Shown: positions 1 to 7,085, counted from the first letter of the stretch. The stretch is 11,229 nucleotides of DNA from Candidatus Bathyarchaeota archaeon (GCA_029907045.1 JARYMR010000040.1:1-11229), one strand, 5' to 3'. A program made the numbers and translations. Notes: generated from the letters alone by a model not told the origin.

Positions 1-687
1 GGGTTCCAGAACTTCATAAACAACCTCCCTATCCAACTCATCTGGAACATCATAAGGCTCATACTTTCCACCCCAACGCTTAAAAAGAACTTTCCTCGCT
101 AAAGAAACACCATTACTATGAATTCCAGAACTTCTCAAGCCGACAATAATATCGCCAGCCTTAACATTTTTCCCATAAATTATTTTTTCGCCAGAAACCA
201 CGCCAATAGCTGCCACAACCAAGTCAAACCCTTTACCCTCCACCAAACCCTGCACCACTTCAGCAACATCACCAATCTCCCCGCTAGGCACAAGACATCC
301 AGCCTCAACAGCTCCCTTAACTATTCCTTTTAATAAATCTCCAACCAGCTTCGGATCAGAAACTTGAGCATGAATATTATCTGCAACCGCTAAGGGCTTA
401 GCTCCAGACCTAATAACATCATTAACAGCCACCGCAACACCATCAACCCCTATAGTATCAAATTTTTCAACCAATTGCGCAACAAGAACCTTAGTGCCTA
501 CACCCTCAATAACCAAATCCAAAAAGCAACCATTCCCTATAGGAAAAATGTTTCCATAAGGAAGTTCAACAACCCTACCATAACAACTTAACCCATAAGT
601 TTCCCTTAAAATCCGCAAGGCCTTCTTAGACTCAGATCTAAGCTTCCTGTTAACCCCCGCCCTCGCATAAGTAAATTCACGAGGCAA
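1..687 (-). CDS. purM: Phosphoribosylformylglycinamidine cyclo-ligase (AIR synthase), 3' end missing
   Basis: PurM closes the imidazole ring of FGAM with ATP to give aminoimidazole ribonucleotide in cytosolic de novo purine synthesis. Reading the minus strand gives 229 uninterrupted residues with no stop before the window edge. The family normally has about 330-350 residues, so the C-terminal third lies outside. Family landmarks are the N-terminal PREFTYARAGV, the DLVIEGVGTKVLVAQ stretch, the DTIGVDGVAVAVNDVIRSGA nucleotide-binding core, SGEIGDVAEVVQG, and GLRSSGIHSNGVSLARKV. The start is TTG at 687-685: an in-frame TGA lies nine codons upstream with no ATG between, and a GAGGG Shine-Dalgarno-like stretch sits just before it. 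A TATA-like AT stretch lies near 716-728. It is codirectional with the winged-helix gene at 811-1221, across a 123-bp gap. The identification is firm. Confidence 0.95.
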   Translation of the reverse strand, partial: MPREFTYARAGVNRKLRSESKKALRILRETYGLSCYGRVVELPYGNIFPIGNGCFLDLVIEGVGTKVLVAQLVEKFDTIGVDGVAVAVNDVIRSGAKPLAVADNIHAQVSDPKLVGDLLKGIVKGAVEAGCLVPSGEIGDVAEVVQGLVEGKGFDLVVAAIGVVSGEKIIYGKNVKAGDIIVGLRSSGIHSNGVSLARKVLFKRWGGKYEPYDVPDELDREVVYEVLEP

Positions 688-810
688 CGCTGACCCTCTA
701 ACACCAAGGCTTCATGTATTTTAATATGTTACACAAATAACAGTTTTGCTTCCTTAAAGGATAAGAAAGTTATCACTTATTTACCAAAAAATCAACGCAT
801 CTAACGGAAT

Positions 811-1221
811 TTACCTGCGCCTTATGCTTCGTAAAGAAAGAGGTAACGTAGCGCGCGGTTCTACTTTTGCTAAATTATTTTCTTCTTGAACAGCATTAAC
901 TGTTTTGTTATCCACATAAGTGCTTAACAACATATCCCGCAAAACATTGTATTGTCTCAAAAAAGCAAATCCCCTCTCACTAACTCGAAACGAAATTTTA
1001 CCCTCCCTAACTTCCGCCTCCAAGAAACCAATCTTAGCAAGGGACGGCAAATACTTCTTAAGCTGCGCATAATTAATACCAGTACGCTTCATAAGAGAAT
1101 ACAAAGCGGCACCATTACTTCCAGCAACCTCTAATATTAAAGCAATAATTTCAATTTGACTCCTATACTTCTTTTGTAAAGGTAAGCAAATTAAATCAAA
1201 TTCTTTGCTATAGTTCGCCAT
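811..1221 (-). CDS. Small winged helix-turn-helix protein (HTH_45-like)
   Basis: A 136-residue protein. Residues about 18-95 read as the archaeal winged-helix type Pfam calls HTH_45: a helix around RSQIEIIALILEVA, a turn, a recognition-type helix around INYAQLKKYLPSLAKIGFLE, then a wing and the closing SERGFAFLRQYNVLRDML. This is probably a cytosolic transcription regulator; its target is unknown. The C-terminal 40 residues are basic and low in complexity (ending RSIRRR) and have no recognised domain. The start is ATG at 1221. A TATA-like box sits only about 20 nt upstream and no Shine-Dalgarno is visible, so the mRNA may be leaderless. It is divergent from the gene at 1373, with a shared 151-bp control region, so regulation of that neighbour or of itself is possible but inferred. 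Confidence 0.82.
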   Translation of the reverse strand: MANYSKEFDLICLPLQKKYRSQIEIIALILEVAGSNGAALYSLMKRTGINYAQLKKYLPSLAKIGFLEAEVREGKISFRVSERGFAFLRQYNVLRDMLLSTYVDNKTVNAVQEENNLAKVEPRATLPLSLRSIRRR

Positions 1222-1372
1222 GACTCATGCCTTAACATATTTATCAGCATTGAACAAATTAGGGATTTTTTCCATAGACTCCGTTGAAAACGTTTAGACA
1301 AAAACTTATATCCCAAGCGAAGTGTTTTTATGTTGTTTCAATAGTTTCAATTGACAAGGAGAAAAGGGCAGT
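1222..1372. promoter_or_regulatory. Divergent intergenic control region
   Basis: This holds the promoters of the two divergent genes. Leftward, a TATA-like AACATATTTATC (1234-1245, read on the minus strand as GATAAATATGTT) lies about 20 nt from the ATG at 1221, which suggests a leaderless transcript. Rightward, CTTATATC (1305-1312) lies about 60 nt before the TTG at 1373. A Shine-Dalgarno AAGGAG (1356-1361) sets that start. Possible operator elements are an 8-bp palindrome AAACGTTT (1288-1295) just upstream of the rightward TATA box, and a direct repeat of TTTCAAT (1336-1342 and 1345-1351, 9-nt period) near the predicted transcription start. Confidence 0.5.
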
Positions 1373-1984
1373 TTGTCTCAACGAAAACTAACACAAAACG
1401 AAACCCAACTTCTGAAAGAAGTTCTAAGCGCAGACTATAAAAACGGCAACATACGCCTACGAGAAGGAGAATACCAATACAACCTTGCCAAAACAATCGC
1501 CTCCTTCCACCTCGAACTGCATTTTCCAGATGTTAAAGACATAATAAAAAGATTATACGGCGAAGAAAAAGCCAATGATATCCAATTTATCCGCATGATC
1601 CAAACAATTTTAAAAAAAATGGAAAAAAGCAATGTGGTCAAAATTTTGCCAAAGAAAAACCCATGGGATTTACAAAGATACATGCTTCTAAGCTTCAAAT
1701 TCCGAGACAGCGAAAAAAACCTTGTCGAATTTGCCACAGACGAAGAAATAAAACAAACACAAAACCTCTTACAATCCATAATAAATCAGCAAGAACCACT
1801 ATCACCACAACCAATCGATACCAAAATCAAAATCTCCGCACTGACACTAATAATAATTATTTCATACATAACTATTCTATGGACCCTCACCCAATCCATC
1901 ATAAACCCAATTGTCTTTGTTCCAGCCCTCTCAGTAGCAGTTGCTTGCGCCGTCATTCTAGGCAAAACTCTATCTCGAGAATAA
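1373..1984 (+). CDS. Uncharacterised protein, helical N-terminal domain with two C-terminal membrane helices
   Basis: 203 residues. I do not recognise a named family. Residues 1-130 are charged and mainly helical, with a possible winged-helix character (around IQTILKKMEKSNVVKILPKKNPWDLQRY). This resembles membrane-tethered regulators seen in Bathyarchaeia, but that comparison is from memory. Residues about 150-172 (SALTLIIIISYITILWTL) and 178-197 (NPIVFVPALSVAVACAVILG) are two hydrophobic segments joined by a short loop, so the soluble domain should face the cytosol and be anchored at its C-terminus. The start is TTG at 1373, chosen because AAGGAG lies 11 nt upstream and translation continues directly into a plausible N-terminus. 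Its only obvious neighbour link is the divergent winged-helix gene. Confidence 0.75.
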   Translation: MSQRKLTQNETQLLKEVLSADYKNGNIRLREGEYQYNLAKTIASFHLELHFPDVKDIIKRLYGEEKANDIQFIRMIQTILKKMEKSNVVKILPKKNPWDLQRYMLLSFKFRDSEKNLVEFATDEEIKQTQNLLQSIINQQEPLSPQPIDTKIKISALTLIIIISYITILWTLTQSIINPIVFVPALSVAVACAVILGKTLSRE

Positions 1985-2043
1985 CCTTAACATTTAAAAT
2001 AATTATATTATTATAAAATTAACAAAAGAAAAAGGTGATTAAA

Positions 2044-3855
2044 TTGGAAAAAAAGGTTTTAATCCTATTAATAATTTTATGTTTGCCGTCCATATCAATC
2101 CTGAAAAATTATAAAATCTCTGTTAAGGCAACGCAAACACTAACATGGACTGTGGATGATGACGGACCAGCAGATTTTAAAACCATTCAAGAAGCTATAA
2201 ACAACGCAAGTTCAGGCGACACAATTTTTGTTCACAATGGAACTTATTATGAAAACGTTGTCATAAATAAGACCGTTATATTAATGGGAGAAAACAGAGA
2301 TTTCACAATTATTGACGGCGGTAAAATCAACAACAATGTTGTTACCGTAGAAGCCAATAACGTAAGTATTCAAAACTTTACTATAATGAAGAGTGGTGGT
2401 GTTCCATATGGCGGAATATTTGTAAAACCTCCATCCTCGGGCAACATTATAACTAATAATAGAATAATAGAAAATTTTTATGGAATTTATCTTTATTTTT
2501 CTGTTAATAATATTATCTCGGGCAATTTAATCTCTGAGAACACCTATGGAATTGGTTTCACTTCTTGTAGCAACAACTTCATTTTTGGTAACACCATACT
2601 TTCAAACGTTAACGATGGAATCTATTTTTTCGCATCTTTTAACAACGTAATTTCATACAATAATTTTTTCACCAACGGCCTCTCTGGAATCAGTTTTTAC
2701 TCTTCCAACGATAACGTAATTCATGGTAACAATATCTCTAGCAATCTGTTTTACGGAATTTTCCTCTCTTCCTCTTTCGACAATGTGATTTCAGCTAATA
2801 CCATTATAAATAACCCTTCAGCAGGAATGGCTATAGTTTTTTCAAGTAATGACAACACTATTTGCCGCAACAACTTCAATAATGCTGTGCAAGTGTATAG
2901 TAGTGACTCAACGAATTTTTGGAGTTTTAATGGTGAAGGAAACTATTGGAGTGACTATTCGGGAGAGGATTTGAACGGGGATGGGATAGGGGATATTCCC
3001 TACATTATAGATGAGACAAGCCAAATAGATAATGCGCCCCTTATGGGGATATTTTCTGAGTTTGACATCTCTTATAAAGGAGAGATATATCATTTTACCA
3101 TTATTTCTAATTCGACAATCTCTGATTTCCAGTTTAAGACTGGGATAGAAACGGGGAATAAAATAATACGTTTTAAACCGATTGGTGATGAGAACGTGGC
3201 TGGTTTTTGCCGAATTATGATTCCTGGGGGTTTCATGAGTTATCCATACATTGTTCTTCTAGATGGCGAGGAGGTCATTCCAACTTTTCTTGATTTTTCA
3301 AACGCGACTCACGTCTATTTATATTTCACGTATTTACATAAGAATCAAATGGTTACGATAATTTCTTCTCAATGGTATAATGAACTGCTTAATATTTATT
3401 ATAACCTCCTAAACATCTATGCTGATCTTTTATATAATTACACAGTCCTTTGGGACAATTACACTCAACTTCAAAAAAGTCTTGAGCAATTAAATGCCTC
3501 TTATCAGGACCTCTACGATTTAAATGAGACATTTTACAATTTCCTTGATGATTATGCAAGGTTGCTGGAAAACTTCTATTATTTAAATGAGACATACAGT
3601 AACCTAACTGACCTTTACTGGAAGTTGCAAATGGATTTTAGTAGTTTAAACTTCACGTATTACATTATTCTAGGTAATTATACTCAACTTCAAGAAAATT
3701 ATCAAGAATTGAATGTTTCTTATCAGGAGCTTTTACGTAGTTATTCTGAAAACGTTAGTAATGTTAAGAACTTAGCTTATGTTCTTGCAGCTGTGACGGC
3801 GATTTTTATAATTGTTATTATTTACTTGTCAAAACATGCATATAGTACCAGTTGA
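2044..3855 (+). CDS. Secreted NosD-type right-handed beta-helix protein with membrane-anchored, sequon-rich stalk
   Basis: 603 residues from TTG 2044. GGTGATT (2034-2040) is a good Shine-Dalgarno for this TTG. A GTG at 2035 in the same frame would add three residues but lacks a site of its own. Order of parts: signal peptide (about 1-28); beta-helix (about 35-295) opening with TVDDDGPADFKTIQEAINNA and made of repeating turns of the form NxIxGNxIxxNxxGIxxxxS, the carbohydrate-binding/sugar-hydrolase (CASH/NosD) pattern; the family closing motif GNYWSDYSGEDLNGDGIGD (about 305); a beta-rich domain (about 335-440); a helical stalk (about 443-575) full of Tyr, Asn and Leu with ten N-x-S/T sequons; a transmembrane helix (about 577-599) and a short tail. 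Topology: outside the cell, anchored at the C-terminus. NosD itself serves nitrous-oxide reductase, but no nos genes are here, so a glycan-related surface role is more likely. Confidence 0.88.
   Translation: MEKKVLILLIILCLPSISILKNYKISVKATQTLTWTVDDDGPADFKTIQEAINNASSGDTIFVHNGTYYENVVINKTVILMGENRDFTIIDGGKINNNVVTVEANNVSIQNFTIMKSGGVPYGGIFVKPPSSGNIITNNRIIENFYGIYLYFSVNNIISGNLISENTYGIGFTSCSNNFIFGNTILSNVNDGIYFFASFNNVISYNNFFTNGLSGISFYSSNDNVIHGNNISSNLFYGIFLSSSFDNVISANTIINNPSAGMAIVFSSNDNTICRNNFNNAVQVYSSDSTNFWSFNGEGNYWSDYSGEDLNGDGIGDIPYIIDETSQIDNAPLMGIFSEFDISYKGEIYHFTIISNSTISDFQFKTGIETGNKIIRFKPIGDENVAGFCRIMIPGGFMSYPYIVLLDGEEVIPTFLDFSNATHVYLYFTYLHKNQMVTIISSQWYNELLNIYYNLLNIYADLLYNYTVLWDNYTQLQKSLEQLNASYQDLYDLNETFYNFLDDYARLLENFYYLNETYSNLTDLYWKLQMDFSSLNFTYYIILGNYTQLQENYQELNVSYQELLRSYSENVSNVKNLAYVLAAVTAIFIIVIIYLSKHAYSTS
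3455..3745 (+). repeat. Internal duplication in the stalk of the beta-helix protein
   Basis: Two stretches within the gene match at DNA and protein level: NYTQLQKSLEQLNASYQDLY (DNA about 3459-3520) and NYTQLQENYQELNVSYQELL (about 3678-3735). YxLNET also occurs twice between them (about 3525 and 3580). This suggests that the stalk grew by duplication of a unit carrying glycosylation sequons. Confidence 0.6.
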
Positions 3856-3936
3856 GTGCCGAAAATTAGGAGTTTAGAGAGAGGTAATAGATAAAAAGTT
3901 GAGTTGGCTATTTTTCTGGAGAGTTTAGTTTCCGTT
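3856..3936 (+). promoter_or_regulatory. Promoter region of tRNA-Gly
   Basis: AT-rich ATAAAAAGTT at 3891-3900 lies about 40 nt upstream of the mature tRNA end and is the best TATA-box candidate. A purine-rich stretch just before it could serve as BRE. I see no gene in this gap. Confidence 0.4.
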
Positions 3937-4013
3937 GCGGTCGTAGTCTAGCTTGGTTAGGACATCAGCCTCCCACGCTGACGACCCGGGTTCAAATCCC
4001 GGCGACCGCACCA
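3937..4013 (+). tRNA. tRNA-Gly (anticodon CCC)
   Basis: The full cloverleaf can be drawn. Acceptor GCGGTCG pairs with CGACCGC; D arm GTCT/GGAC; anticodon stem TCAGC/GCTGA around the loop CTCCCAC, giving anticodon CCC; T arm CCGGG/CCCGG around TTCAAAT; discriminator A. CCA is encoded (4011-4013), unlike the tRNA at the right end of the window. No intron is present. CCC reads GGG codons. Confidence 0.96.
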
Positions 4014-4164
4014 AACCCTAAATCTTTTGCTGATCTTTAATATCAATGACATAGGATAGTAACATTTTAGAAAGCCTCTAATACTCATTGCCATGTGACA
4101 AGCAAATAATATATGTACCAAATTGCTCCAAACAAAATCAAACCTGCATCTAAGAGAGACGAAA

Positions 4165-4213
4165 CCTTCATAAATAAGTAATGTTAACTTTGTGGATTTG
4201 ATGGGTGAGGCTA
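4165..4213 (+). promoter_or_regulatory. Promoter and ribosome-binding site of the ribosomal operon
   Basis: A purine-rich BRE-like GAAACC is followed by the TATA element TTCATAAATAAG (about 4168-4178). Transcription should start near 4197-4203, leaving a leader of about 10-17 nt. GGTGAGG (4204-4210) is the Shine-Dalgarno, which decides for ATG 4214 over the GTG at 4205. The gap 4014-4164 holds nothing I recognise. Confidence 0.6.
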
Positions 4214-4594
4214 ATGTCTAAACCCTTTTATGTAAAATTTGAGGTTCCGAAAGAAATTGCAGATGCAGCCTATGAAGCCCTCCAAATAGCCGCAAAAACA
4301 GGCATGGTTAGGAAAGGAACAAATGAAACCACGAAGGCTGTTGAAAGAGCCCAAGCAAAACTTGTTGTGATAGCAGAAGATGTTGACCCACCAGAAGTCG
4401 TAGCTCATTTGCCACTATTATGCGAAGAAAGAAAAATTCCATACGTTTTTGTTCCCAGCAAGGAGAAAATAGGCAACGCCATAGGCATAGATGTTTCAGC
4501 CGCTTCAGCATGCATAGTTAAGGAAGGAGATGCTGCAGGATTAGTTAAAGAGATAATTACAAGGATTGAAACTTTGAAAAGAGGAGCCAAGTAA
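4214..4594 (+). CDS. rpl7ae: Ribosomal protein L7Ae (eL8), kink-turn RNA-binding protein
   Basis: 126 residues, the usual length for archaeal L7Ae. It binds kink-turns in 23S rRNA and, in archaea, also in box C/D and H/ACA guide RNAs and in RNase P RNA. Diagnostic stretches are [19 protein letters not shown] at the N-terminus, the RNA-binding [39 protein letters not shown], and [13 protein letters not shown]. The start ATG 4214 gives the family's MSKPFYV N-terminus and has GGTGAGG just upstream. It is the first gene of an operon with rps28e and rpl24e; its TAA stop overlaps the next ATG (TAATG). Identification is secure. Confidence 0.97.
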   Translation: MSKPFYVKFEVPKEIADAAYEALQIAAKTGMVRKGTNETTKAVERAQAKLVVIAEDVDPPEVVAHLPLLCEERKIPYVFVPSKEKIGNAIGIDVSAASACIVKEGDAAGLVKEIITRIETLKRGAK

Positions 4595-4821
4595 TGAGCA
4601 AAGAGGAAAAGGAAGCTGCGGAGGAAATAACTCCAGCAGAAGTTATTCAAATCATCGGACGCACGGGTGTAACAGGCGAAATTACCCAAGTTAGAGTGCG
4701 CATCCTAGAGGGAAAAGACAAGGGACGCATAATAACACGAAATGTTAAGGGACCAGTGCGGGTTCAAGACATACTAATGCTCAGAGAAACAGAAAGAGAA
4801 GCAAAGAAAATCACCAGATAA
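4594..4821 (+). CDS. rps28e: Small ribosomal subunit protein S28e (eS28)
   Basis: 75 residues. S28e is a small OB-fold protein of the archaeal/eukaryotic 30S/40S subunit near the mRNA exit region. The hallmark segments are [39 protein letters not shown], and the C-terminal signature [16 protein letters not shown] short acidic N-terminal extension ([11 protein letters not shown]) precedes the core, as in several archaea. Its ATG shares one base with the L7Ae stop (TAATG), so translation is probably coupled. AGAGGAG inside the end of L7Ae supplies the Shine-Dalgarno. Confidence 0.97.
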   Translation: MSKEEKEAAEEITPAEVIQIIGRTGVTGEITQVRVRILEGKDKGRIITRNVKGPVRVQDILMLRETEREAKKITR

Positions 4822-4852
4822 TTAAATCCAAAATCGCCAAGAGGGGATTGTT

Positions 4853-5050
4853 TTGCCTAAACCAAGAAAATGTTCCTTTTGCGGCAACGAATTCCCAGCG
4901 GGAACTGGAATAATGTACGTTAGAAATGATGGGTCAACTTTGTGGTTTTGTTCAAGCAAATGTAGAAAAAGCTCCTTAAAATTTGGGCGGGACACACGAA
5001 AACTTAAATGGACAAGGTACTTCGGCAAAGAGGAGAAAGGAAAAGCTTAA
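4853..5050 (+). CDS. rpl24e: Large ribosomal subunit protein L24e (eL24)
   Basis: 65 residues, the usual archaeal size. A four-cysteine zinc site is present: CSFC (residues 7-10) and CSSKC (residues 33-37), with the family stretch [14 protein letters not shown] between and [12 protein letters not shown] after. The start is TTG 4853, preceded by GAGGGGA (4841-4847); it yields the [12 protein letters not shown]-terminus expected for the family. It lies 31 bp after rps28e in the same operon. In many archaea ndk and infB follow; here the operon ends and a gene on the other strand begins 7 bp later. Confidence 0.96.
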   Translation: MPKPRKCSFCGNEFPAGTGIMYVRNDGSTLWFCSSKCRKSSLKFGRDTRKLKWTRYFGKEEKGKA

Positions 5051-5057
5051 CACTAAA

Positions 5058-6584
5058 TTACCTTTTATTTCCAACCATTTTTTCCCATAAAGGCTTGTTG
5101 TGGATGCATCCAATATCTGGTGTAGTCACTTTTCCATCGAAATAGCTGTAAGCTCTTGCTCGGCAGCCTCCACATATATATTTGTCTGGGCAGCTTCCGC
5201 AGCCAACTTTTTTCTCATCGACAATATAGTCTTCAAGGTTTTCTCTTATGCGCAGTTTCCATAAAAGCGGGTGCTTATCCCATATCTCTTCAAAATTGTC
5301 TTTTAGTATGTTGCCTAAAATTGTGTTCTTGTTTGTGGGGAAGAAGACGCATGGTTTCATGTCACCGTTTGGCTCAAGACAACAGTATAAGCGCCCAGCT
5401 CCGCATCCGCCCAGAAAGTTTGCAACGCTTTCCACGCCCTTCTTTGCTGCGTAATGGGCTTCAACCATGAATTTTTCGCCAAACTGTTTTGAAAGTTCTT
5501 TTGTTACGCTGGCGTATTGGGGGCACGTGCTGAAAAACCTGTCAACTTTTACATTTGATTTTCCAAGTTTCAGTTCTTTCTCTTTCGCTTGCAAGTACAG
5601 ATCAATTATTTCTTTTCCGATTGTTTCAAGCACATGAAGCCTTTCATCTGGAGTTAAGTCTAATTCAACATAAGCCTTCGCCCTTCCAGTTGGGATATAG
5701 TTAAAGTGCATGAATCTTACGCCTAACTGCCTCGATAATTCTATCACTTTGCCGAGTTCAGAGAGGTTATCTCTATGTATGGTTGTTGCAATACACGTGT
5801 CTATGCCCGCTTCTACACAATTTTTAACGCCTTCCATGGCTCTTTCAAAAGCGCCTGGTATTCCCCTAAACTGGTCATGCACGCTTGGTGTGGCGCCATC
5901 TATGCTTATTTCTGCATAATCTATTCCAGCATCCTTAATCTTTTTCGCATTATCCTTAGTTATGAGGGTTCCGTTGGATGCTAGGCTTACATATCCTATG
6001 CGTTTTTTGGCGTAGGCTGCAAGTTCGAAGAAATCCTTTCGGGCGAGGGGTTCGCCTCCGCTGAAGGATAGGGCTGGCAAACCTATACCCGCAATTTTTG
6101 AGAGAATGTCTAGTACTTGTTTGGCTTCTTCTGTTGATAATTCTGGACGTTTTGCGCCACCAGCATTTTCATAACAGTGCTTACATCTCAAATTGCATTG
6201 ATAAGTAAAATTCCAAACGATTTCAAAGGGGCCAGCAGGTGTAAAGGGTATCCGTACACCATACTTTTCAATGCCCTTCATCATTAAGCCGAAGCCTCTA
6301 AGCCAAGCCTCGCCATATTGCTTATTCAAAAATTGGTTACGCATAAAATTCTTGTCTGCCCGCAAGAAACGACTTCCCAATTCATAGAATGGAATGGCTA
6401 TTTTATGGCTTATGTGCTGGCAAGAAGAACAAAGCGAGACCGGTTCACCCAAAAAATCCTTTAAAGAGTTTAGAAGTAAACTACCGTCTGTGGGGCATTC
6501 TTTGTCAAACCGGTTTATTAGAGATTTGAGTAAAGGGTTTATACTGACCGAAAAGAAAGCGTTTTCAATAGCGTCTAAACGCAT
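5058..6584 (-). CDS. Radical SAM protein with SPASM domain and cysteine-bearing N-terminal domain
   Basis: 508 residues. The radical SAM core (about 118-340) has the CNLRCKHC motif (C130, C134, C137) for the 4Fe-4S cluster and SAM, GGEP at 176-179, and the barrel strands SLASNGT and EISIDG. A SPASM domain (about 390-495) supplies cysteines C394, C401/C402, C412, C462, C465, C471, C474 and C493 for auxiliary clusters (…GCGSCPDKYICGGCRARAY…). The first 115 residues form an extra helical domain with C30 and the pair C52/C55, which I do not recognise. Such enzymes modify peptides or proteins or act in cofactor synthesis (PqqE, anSME, AhbD types); the substrate here is unknown. Start ATG 6584 has AGGGGT just upstream and a TATA-like element at 6625-6636. 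It converges on rpl24e and stands alone as a transcription unit. Confidence 0.9.
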   Translation of the reverse strand: MRLDAIENAFFSVSINPLLKSLINRFDKECPTDGSLLLNSLKDFLGEPVSLCSSCQHISHKIAIPFYELGSRFLRADKNFMRNQFLNKQYGEAWLRGFGLMMKGIEKYGVRIPFTPAGPFEIVWNFTYQCNLRCKHCYENAGGAKRPELSTEEAKQVLDILSKIAGIGLPALSFSGGEPLARKDFFELAAYAKKRIGYVSLASNGTLITKDNAKKIKDAGIDYAEISIDGATPSVHDQFRGIPGAFERAMEGVKNCVEAGIDTCIATTIHRDNLSELGKVIELSRQLGVRFMHFNYIPTGRAKAYVELDLTPDERLHVLETIGKEIIDLYLQAKEKELKLGKSNVKVDRFFSTCPQYASVTKELSKQFGEKFMVEAHYAAKKGVESVANFLGGCGAGRLYCCLEPNGDMKPCVFFPTNKNTILGNILKDNFEEIWDKHPLLWKLRIRENLEDYIVDEKKVGCGSCPDKYICGGCRARAYSYFDGKVTTPDIGCIHNKPLWEKMVGNKR

Positions 6585-6685
6585 GCCATACCCCTTTTTA
6601 CAATGTAACCATGTAAAATATTAGCTATTATAATTTTCTTTCCCAACAAAGCATAGGAGAATATGTCTTTTTTTGATATGTGTCG

Positions 6686-6736
6686 TTTCATGAAAGAAAC
6701 CATTTATTAAGATTCACGATAAAAAGTATCAGAGGA
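6686..6736 (+). promoter_or_regulatory. Promoter with palindromic operator candidate, and ribosome-binding site
   Basis: A perfect 10-bp palindrome TTTCATGAAA (6686-6695), lying in GTTTCATGAAAGAAAC, directly abuts a TATA-like CATTTATTAA (6701-6710). The predicted transcription start is near 6730. AGAGGA (6731-6736) is a strong Shine-Dalgarno, spaced for the ATG at 6743. A regulator bound to the palindrome would cover the BRE. The operator role is inferred. Confidence 0.45.
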
Positions 6737-6786
6737 ATAAAAATGAACACAAAAAACAAAAAATCCAAAAAATCGACATTTCAAAA

Positions 6787-6975
6787 ATGTCCAAAAATGA
6801 AAAGGCTAAGCTGCTTAGAGAAGTCAAGCAACAACTTAGAGAAAAAATCATAGAGGCGAAACTTTGGCAGTCCTTAGTTGAGGCGGAAATGGTTACAATA
6901 AACGGAAACACAATATTTTTAGAACAAGAGGCTTTAAAAGGTCTTCAACTTACAAGTGACACCCATTTCAAGTAA
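6787..6975 (+). CDS. Small charged protein of unknown function; start unclear, possible frameshift
   Basis: 62 residues from ATG 6787. I do not recognise it. The first two thirds are a Lys/Glu-rich helix (KAKLLREVKQQLREKIIEAK), followed by LVEAEMVTINGNTIFLEQEAL, which looks like a short beta element. The ATG at 6787 has no Shine-Dalgarno. The promoter and AGAGGA site upstream fit ATG 6743, but that ATG is in another frame and stops after 36 codons. The frame of the 62-residue body stays open well upstream of 6743, reading KIQKIDISKM just before 6787, so the natural product may be about 77 residues made by joining the two frames in the A-rich run at 6751-6763. The reading frame is probably real; its exact N-terminus is not settled. 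Confidence 0.5.
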   Translation: MSKNEKAKLLREVKQQLREKIIEAKLWQSLVEAEMVTINGNTIFLEQEALKGLQLTSDTHFK

Positions 6976-7040
6976 TTACAGCAAAATTTTCTATTTTTAC
7001 TTTAATAGAAGAAAATTCCATAAAATTATTATTTGCTTTA

Positions 7041-7085
7041 AGTATATTTATTATGTGCTGAAATAAAGGAGAGGAGAAGTTCTAA
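7041..7085 (+). promoter_or_regulatory. Promoter and Shine-Dalgarno of the subtilase
   Basis: TATA-like AGTATATTTA (7041-7050) should place the transcript start near 7070. A strong purine tract AAAGGAGAGGAGAAG (7066-7080) precedes the ATG at 7086 and supports efficient translation. The short leader leaves little room for other control. Confidence 0.55.

Noticed and set aside
118..333. 71-codon plus-strand reading frame
   Set aside because: It lies wholly antisense to purM, which has clear family motifs, and encodes a low-complexity sequence.
1663..2016. 117-codon plus-strand frame overlapping the 1373 gene
   Set aside because: It is the shifted frame of a gene with coherent membrane helices, and is rich in Asn, Thr, His and Arg as expected for out-of-frame AT-rich DNA.
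2044..3855. Role in nitrous-oxide reductase maturation (NosD proper)
   Set aside because: No nosZ, nosF or nosY genes are nearby, and the stalk and C-terminal anchor are foreign to NosD.
4014..4200. Possible box C/D guide RNA in the gap before rpl7ae
   Set aside because: I looked for a C box (RTGATGA) and a paired D box (CTGA) at the right spacing and found none.
4201..4221. Six-codon frame ATG GGT GAG GCT AAT GTC TAA overlapping the L7Ae start
   Set aside because: It has no ribosome-binding site of its own, and its bases are the Shine-Dalgarno of L7Ae.
5156..5470. 104-codon frame opposite the radical SAM gene
   Set aside because: It is the antisense shadow of the SPASM region, whose cysteine motifs are on the minus strand.
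6585..6975. RiPP cluster made of the SPASM enzyme and the adjacent small gene as precursor
   Set aside because: The 62-residue body has no cysteines or core-like repeats, is transcribed divergently, and no transporter or peptidase gene adjoins.
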